Shown here piece by piece: positions 60,158 through 64,000 of a DNA stretch of 64,000 nucleotides. This DNA comes from Flavobacterium anhuiense (GTDB taxonomy: Bacteria > Bacteroidota > Bacteroidia > Flavobacteriales > Flavobacteriaceae). Both the position numbers and the translations under genes were made by a program. The stretch is taken from contig NZ_FMVC01000001.1 of assembly GCF_900101855.1 (NCBI RefSeq), positions 984,911 to 1,048,910 of the forward strand, given 5' to 3'. The stretch's first letter is position 1, and every line of letters begins with the position of its first letter. Under the pieces are notes generated by a model that worked only from the letters and a program-made list of their open reading frames with translations, was not told the DNA's origin and ran no database searches.

Positions 60158-61351
60158 ATGTACGGTAAAATAAAAGAGCATTTGCAAAAAGAATTGCAGA
60201 CAATTGAGGAAAATGGAATTTTCAAAAAGGAGAGAATTATTATTTCTCCACAAGGTGCTGAGATCACAATTTCGACTGGAGAAACAGTATTGAATTTTTG
60301 TGCAAATAATTATTTAGGACTTTCTTCTCATCCAGAAGTAGTGCAAGCGGCAAAAGATGCAATGGATACCCACGGTTTCGGAATGTCTTCTGTGCGTTTC
60401 ATTTGCGGAACACAGGATATTCATAAAACATTAGAAAAAAAGATCTCTGACTTTTATGGTACAGAAGATACTATATTATATGCGGCTGCTTTTGATGCTA
60501 ATGGAGGAGTGTTTGAGCCTTTATTGGGAGAGGGCGATGCCATTATTTCAGACAGTTTAAATCACGCTTCCATTATTGACGGGGTTCGCTTGTGTAAAGC
60601 GGCTCGTTATCGTTATGAAAATAATAATATGGATGATTTAGAGCAGCAGCTAATCAAAGCAAATGAAGCAGGAGCACGTTTCAAGCTAATTGTAACTGAC
60701 GGGGTTTTTTCTATGGATGGATTAGTGGCGCCATTGGATAAAATTTGCGACTTAGCTGATAAATATGACGCTATGGTAATGGTTGACGAATGTCATGCCG
60801 CTGGCTTTATAGGGGCGACAGGAAAAGGAACGCTTGAAGCAAAAGGAGTAATGGGAAGAGTTGATATTATTACAGGGACTCTTGGAAAAGCTTTAGGAGG
60901 AGCTATGGGAGGTTATACTACTGCCAAAAAAGAAATTATAGAATTATTGCGTCAGAGATCTAGACCTTACTTGTTTTCAAATTCATTGGCACCTGCAATT
61001 GTTGGAGCTTCAATTAAAGTGTTTGAATTATTAGAGAAAGATACAGCACTTCGTGACAAACTAGAATGGAATACTAATTATTTTAAAGAGGGAATGAAAA
61101 AGGCAGGTTTCGATATTATTGATGGAGATTCTGCAATTGTTCCTGTTATGTTATATGATGCAAAATTATCTCAAACAATGGCAAACGAACTTTTGAAACA
61201 AGGAATTTACGTTATTGGATTTTTCTTTCCTGTTGTTCCAAAAGATAAGGCGAGAATACGTGTTCAATTGTCTGCAGCGCATGAAAAAGAACACTTGGAT
61301 AAAGCTATAAATGCCTTCACAGTTGTCGGTAAAATGTTAAAAGTTATATAA
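60158..61351 (+). CDS. kbl: Glycine C-acetyltransferase (2-amino-3-ketobutyrate CoA ligase)
   Basis: PLP enzyme joining glycine and acetyl-CoA to 2-amino-3-ketobutyrate, or the reverse in threonine breakdown. The 397-residue length is right for the family. Motifs: [41 protein letters not shown] lysine in [16 protein letters not shown], and C-terminal [19 protein letters not shown]. The threonine dehydrogenase partner tdh is not in the window. Confidence 0.94.
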   Translation: MYGKIKEHLQKELQTIEENGIFKKERIIISPQGAEITISTGETVLNFCANNYLGLSSHPEVVQAAKDAMDTHGFGMSSVRFICGTQDIHKTLEKKISDFYGTEDTILYAAAFDANGGVFEPLLGEGDAIISDSLNHASIIDGVRLCKAARYRYENNNMDDLEQQLIKANEAGARFKLIVTDGVFSMDGLVAPLDKICDLADKYDAMVMVDECHAAGFIGATGKGTLEAKGVMGRVDIITGTLGKALGGAMGGYTTAKKEIIELLRQRSRPYLFSNSLAPAIVGASIKVFELLEKDTALRDKLEWNTNYFKEGMKKAGFDIIDGDSAIVPVMLYDAKLSQTMANELLKQGIYVIGFFFPVVPKDKARIRVQLSAAHEKEHLDKAINAFTVVGKMLKVI

Positions 61352-61397
61352 TTACCACTTTGGTTAAATTTTTGTAGGTTTTTTTTAACATTTCATT

Positions 61398-61427
61398 TTG
61401 TATTTAAAAAATTTGGTGTTACTTTTG
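61398..61427 (+). promoter_or_regulatory. Consensus promoter of the OmpA-like gene
   Basis: TTG (61398-61400), a 19-bp spacer and TACTTTTG (61420-61427): a full Bacteroidota consensus, 37 bp before the start codon. Confidence 0.8.
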
Positions 61428-61464
61428 CTTGTAATTAACTAAATTGTAATTAAAAAAATTAAGT

Positions 61465-62916
61465 ATGAAACATCTTAACAAACTTTTAGTTGCTGTATTG
61501 ATGGCGATGGGTTTAAGTTCTCACGCGCAAGACAGTAACAATCCATGGGCGATCTCTTTCGGGGTTAATGCTGTGGATACTAGAACAAGTTCAGGTTCAG
61601 GAAGTGGATTTTTTGATCAACACTTCTCTCAGCCATTCGCTGTAAAAGACAACTGGAATATTCTTCCTTCTCTATCTTACATTGGTGTAAATAGATATGT
61701 TGGTAGCGGTTTTTCTGTTGGTTTACAAGGATCTGTAAACAAAATTGATAAGCTTGTTACTTTTGCTCCAACTGCTCCTGGGCATGATGGTAGAGGTAAC
61801 ATTGTAACTAATCCTGGTGACTTAATGTACTATGGAATTGATGCAACTATCAAATACAGTTTCCAAGAATTAATCAAATCTAAAGTAATTGATCCTTCGT
61901 TATCTGTTGGTGGAGGATATACTTTCTTCGGAGATAATAGTTTTGGAACTGTTAATCCAGGTGCTGGAATTACATTCTGGTTTACAGATGCTATTGGTTT
62001 AGAATTAGCGACAAAGTACAAATGGGCTGTTGCTGCTAATGAAGATAAAGCTTATGACAGATCTGTTTTCCAACACACAGCAGGTTTAGTTTTCAAATTC
62101 GGAGGTAAAGATACTGACGGAGACGGAATCTATGACAAAGATGATGCTTGTCCAGATGTTGCAGGTTTAAAACAATTCAACGGATGTCCTGATACTGACG
62201 GTGACGGAATCGTTGATGCTTCTGACGCTTGTCCAGATGTATTTGGTTTAGCTGCATTAAACGGATGTCCTGACACGGACGGTGACGGAATCGCTGATAA
62301 AGATGACGCTTGTCCAGATGTTGCTGGTTTAGCTGCTTTAAAAGGTTGTCCTGATACTGACGGTGACGGAATCGCTGATAAAGACGATAAATGTCCTACA
62401 GTTGCTGGTCCTAAAGAAAATGGTGGTTGCCCATTCTTAGATGCTGATAAAGATGGTGTTGCTGATAAAGACGATGACTGTCCTACAGTTGCAGGTCCTG
62501 CTAGTAACAGAGGATGTCCAGAAGTAACTTCTGAGGCGTTAGAAGATCTTAAAGTTCAAGCTAGAGCGGTATACTTCAACTCAGGAAAAGCTACTTTCAA
62601 AACTGGGGATAAAGAAACTCAAGCTAGATTAGATGCTATTAAAGAAATCCTTAAAAACTATCCAAACGCGAAATTCTCTATCGAAGGACACACGGATAGT
62701 ACAGGTTCTGCTAAAGTTAACCAAAAACTTTCTGAGGACAGAGCTAAAGCTGTAATGGACGCTTTAATCCAAAGAGGTGTTAATCCAGAAAACTTAGAGT
62801 CTAAAGGATTTGGTTCTAGCCAACCAGTTGCAAGTAACAAAACTGCTGCAGGTAAAGCACAAAACAGAAGAACTGAAATTAGACACGTTGGTTCTAAATA
62901 CCAAGGTAAACTATAA
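61465..62916 (+). CDS. OmpA-family protein with thrombospondin type 3 repeats
   Basis: A 483-residue outer-membrane protein. Signal peptide ends near SHAQD (residue 22). An N-terminal barrel spans about 23-210, then five calcium-binding-type TSP3 repeats of the form [17 protein letters not shown] (about 215-355), then an OmpA peptidoglycan-binding domain (about 370-475) with [20 protein letters not shown] and the NRRTEI end. Full length. Such proteins tie the outer membrane to peptidoglycan. Strong promoter and codon pattern suggest high expression. Confidence 0.93.
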   Translation: MKHLNKLLVAVLMAMGLSSHAQDSNNPWAISFGVNAVDTRTSSGSGSGFFDQHFSQPFAVKDNWNILPSLSYIGVNRYVGSGFSVGLQGSVNKIDKLVTFAPTAPGHDGRGNIVTNPGDLMYYGIDATIKYSFQELIKSKVIDPSLSVGGGYTFFGDNSFGTVNPGAGITFWFTDAIGLELATKYKWAVAANEDKAYDRSVFQHTAGLVFKFGGKDTDGDGIYDKDDACPDVAGLKQFNGCPDTDGDGIVDASDACPDVFGLAALNGCPDTDGDGIADKDDACPDVAGLAALKGCPDTDGDGIADKDDKCPTVAGPKENGGCPFLDADKDGVADKDDDCPTVAGPASNRGCPEVTSEALEDLKVQARAVYFNSGKATFKTGDKETQARLDAIKEILKNYPNAKFSIEGHTDSTGSAKVNQKLSEDRAKAVMDALIQRGVNPENLESKGFGSSQPVASNKTAAGKAQNRRTEIRHVGSKYQGKL

Positions 62917-62938
62917 TTTTAGTTTCTAAATAAACATG

Positions 62939-62968
62939 AAAAGCCATTCTTAATTGAATGGCTTTTTT
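62939..62968 (+). terminator. Terminator of the OmpA-like gene
   Basis: Stem AAAAGCCATTC / GAATGGCTTTT with T7, 12 bp before the next start codon. Confidence 0.85.
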
Positions 62969-62980
62969 TATTTTTATACT

Positions 62981-64000
62981 ATGATAAATGATTCTTTTCT
63001 TCAAAAAATTGCATCTGTTGTAATTCAGGATTATGTTGGGAAACTTTCTGAGATAACAATAGTTCTTCCAAATAAAAGAGCAAAGGTTTTCTTGATTGAA
63101 GCGCTTAAAAATGAAACTTCTAAGACTATAATTGCACCGCAGATTACTAGTATAGAAGATTTTGTTCAGGATGTTGCGTCAATTCGTTCTGTAGATTCGA
63201 TTGAGCTTTTGTTTGAATTTTATGAGGTTTATTTGTCTATTACAGAAAAAAAGAATCAGCAGTCTTTTGAGTTATTTGCAAATTGGGCCAAAACGCTTTT
63301 GCAAGACTTTAATGAAATTGACAGATATCTTTTAGATCCTTCGCATGTATTGTCTTATCTAAAAGATATTGAAGATATAAAGAGATGGGGGCTTGAAGTT
63401 GATCAAAAAACAAAACTTTTAGAAAATTATATTGATTTCTGGAAATTGCTTCCCGTTTATTACGAATCATTATATAACCATTTACTGTTTAAATCAATTG
63501 GATACCAAGGTTTGATTTATAGAGAAGCTGTAAATAATCTCAATCATTTTTCTAATACTATTGGAAATCGGACTTTTATTTTTGCGGGATTCAATGCGTT
63601 GAATGCTGCCGAAGAAAAGATCGTACAGCATTTATTAGCATTAGACCAAGCAAAAATTTATTGGGATGCAGATCAAGCTTTTCTAAATGATCCATACCAT
63701 GATGCTGGCCTCTTTTTAAGACGATTTAAAGAAAGCTGGAAACATTATAAGTCAAATGTTTTTGAATGGATTGTGGATGATTTTTCGCAGTCAAAAAACA
63801 TTCAGATTATAGGAACTCCAAAAACAATTGGCCAAGCAAAATTAGCGGGTAGCATTATTGAGAATTTAATCGATCAAAATCCTGATGCTTCTTTAGATAA
63901 AGTTGCAGTTGTGCTTGGTGAAGAAAATTTATTAGTTCCCGTTTTGTATTCTCTTCCAGCATCTGTTGGAGCATTGAATATTACAATGGGATATTCAGGA
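62981..64000 (+). CDS. AddB-like helicase/nuclease, partial (C-terminus off window)
   Basis: An open frame of 340 codons from MINDSFLQKIA running to the window end without a stop, so the C-terminus is missing. The N-terminal segment ITIVLPNKRAKVFLIEAL is the opening strand and Walker-like PN-R motif of AddB-type proteins. IIAPQITSIEDFVQD and FIFAGFNALNAAEEKIVQHL are further AddB-like helicase signatures. The expected C-terminal PD-(D/E)XK nuclease lies outside the window. Likely partner of the AddA-like protein at 56918-60076. Confidence 0.8.
   Translation, partial: MINDSFLQKIASVVIQDYVGKLSEITIVLPNKRAKVFLIEALKNETSKTIIAPQITSIEDFVQDVASIRSVDSIELLFEFYEVYLSITEKKNQQSFELFANWAKTLLQDFNEIDRYLLDPSHVLSYLKDIEDIKRWGLEVDQKTKLLENYIDFWKLLPVYYESLYNHLLFKSIGYQGLIYREAVNNLNHFSNTIGNRTFIFAGFNALNAAEEKIVQHLLALDQAKIYWDADQAFLNDPYHDAGLFLRRFKESWKHYKSNVFEWIVDDFSQSKNIQIIGTPKTIGQAKLAGSIIENLIDQNPDASLDKVAVVLGEENLLVPVLYSLPASVGALNITMGYSG

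Overview
This 64 kb window is chromosomal DNA from a low-GC Bacteroidota bacterium, almost certainly a Flavobacterium or a close relative. Evidence: strong AT bias; promoters of the flavobacterial type (TTG, 18-19 bp, TAnnTTTG); A-rich start regions without Shine-Dalgarno sequences; a SusC-type TonB-dependent receptor with an N-terminal carboxypeptidase-like domain; a complete Bat aerotolerance operon; and a PorZ-like protein with a type IX secretion C-terminal domain. I saw no rRNA, tRNA, CRISPR array, integrase, transposase or phage gene. The content is mainly core genome, with about 51 protein genes.

Layout. 1-5 kb: rhodanese-like protein, nadD, gmk, YicC, ArsC-like protein, DinB, RlpA-like protein and a small four-helix membrane protein. 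5-10 kb: TonB receptor and pgi. 10-17 kb: two unknown proteins, an M23 peptidase, and an aromatic amino-acid degradation block (tryptophan 2,3-dioxygenase, DUF3108 protein, 4-hydroxyphenylpyruvate dioxygenase, homogentisate dioxygenase). A probable small structured RNA lies in the gap at about 13.9-14.0 kb. 17-23 kb: patatin/BamA-like phospholipase, uvrC, an AstE-like deacylase and 5-formyltetrahydrofolate cyclo-ligase. 23-34 kb: a YfbK-like von Willebrand lipoprotein facing the minus-strand operon moxR, DUF58, a 544-aa unknown, batA, batB, batC, batD, batE. 34-42 kb: aldo/keto reductase, GNAT acetyltransferase, DUF4382 lipoprotein, SDR dehydrogenase, AlbA_2-domain protein, DUF3298 lipoprotein, a trans-sulfuration enzyme and an outer-membrane protein. 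42-51 kb: gdhA, porZ-like, recO, a PQQ-type propeller protein and a 639-aa unknown. 51-64 kb: ileS with a DksA-like gene 6 bp downstream, two roadblock-like proteins, a 71-aa basic protein, lspA, an AddA-like helicase/nuclease, kbl, an OmpA/TSP3 protein and the start of an AddB-like nuclease that runs off the window.

The points most worth a second look are: (1) the promoter-hairpin-terminator unit at 13.9-14.0 kb; (2) the pair of roadblock/LC7-like proteins beside a small basic protein with no GTPase nearby; (3) the many short intergenic inverted repeats, a different one in each of the six sizeable gaps of the Bat operon, with several families recurring elsewhere in the window; (4) an M23 peptidase whose second HxH histidine is cysteine; and (5) a DksA-like protein that has lost three of four zinc cysteines. 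Family names come from reading motifs in the translations. No database search was possible, so they are recognition calls of differing strength.
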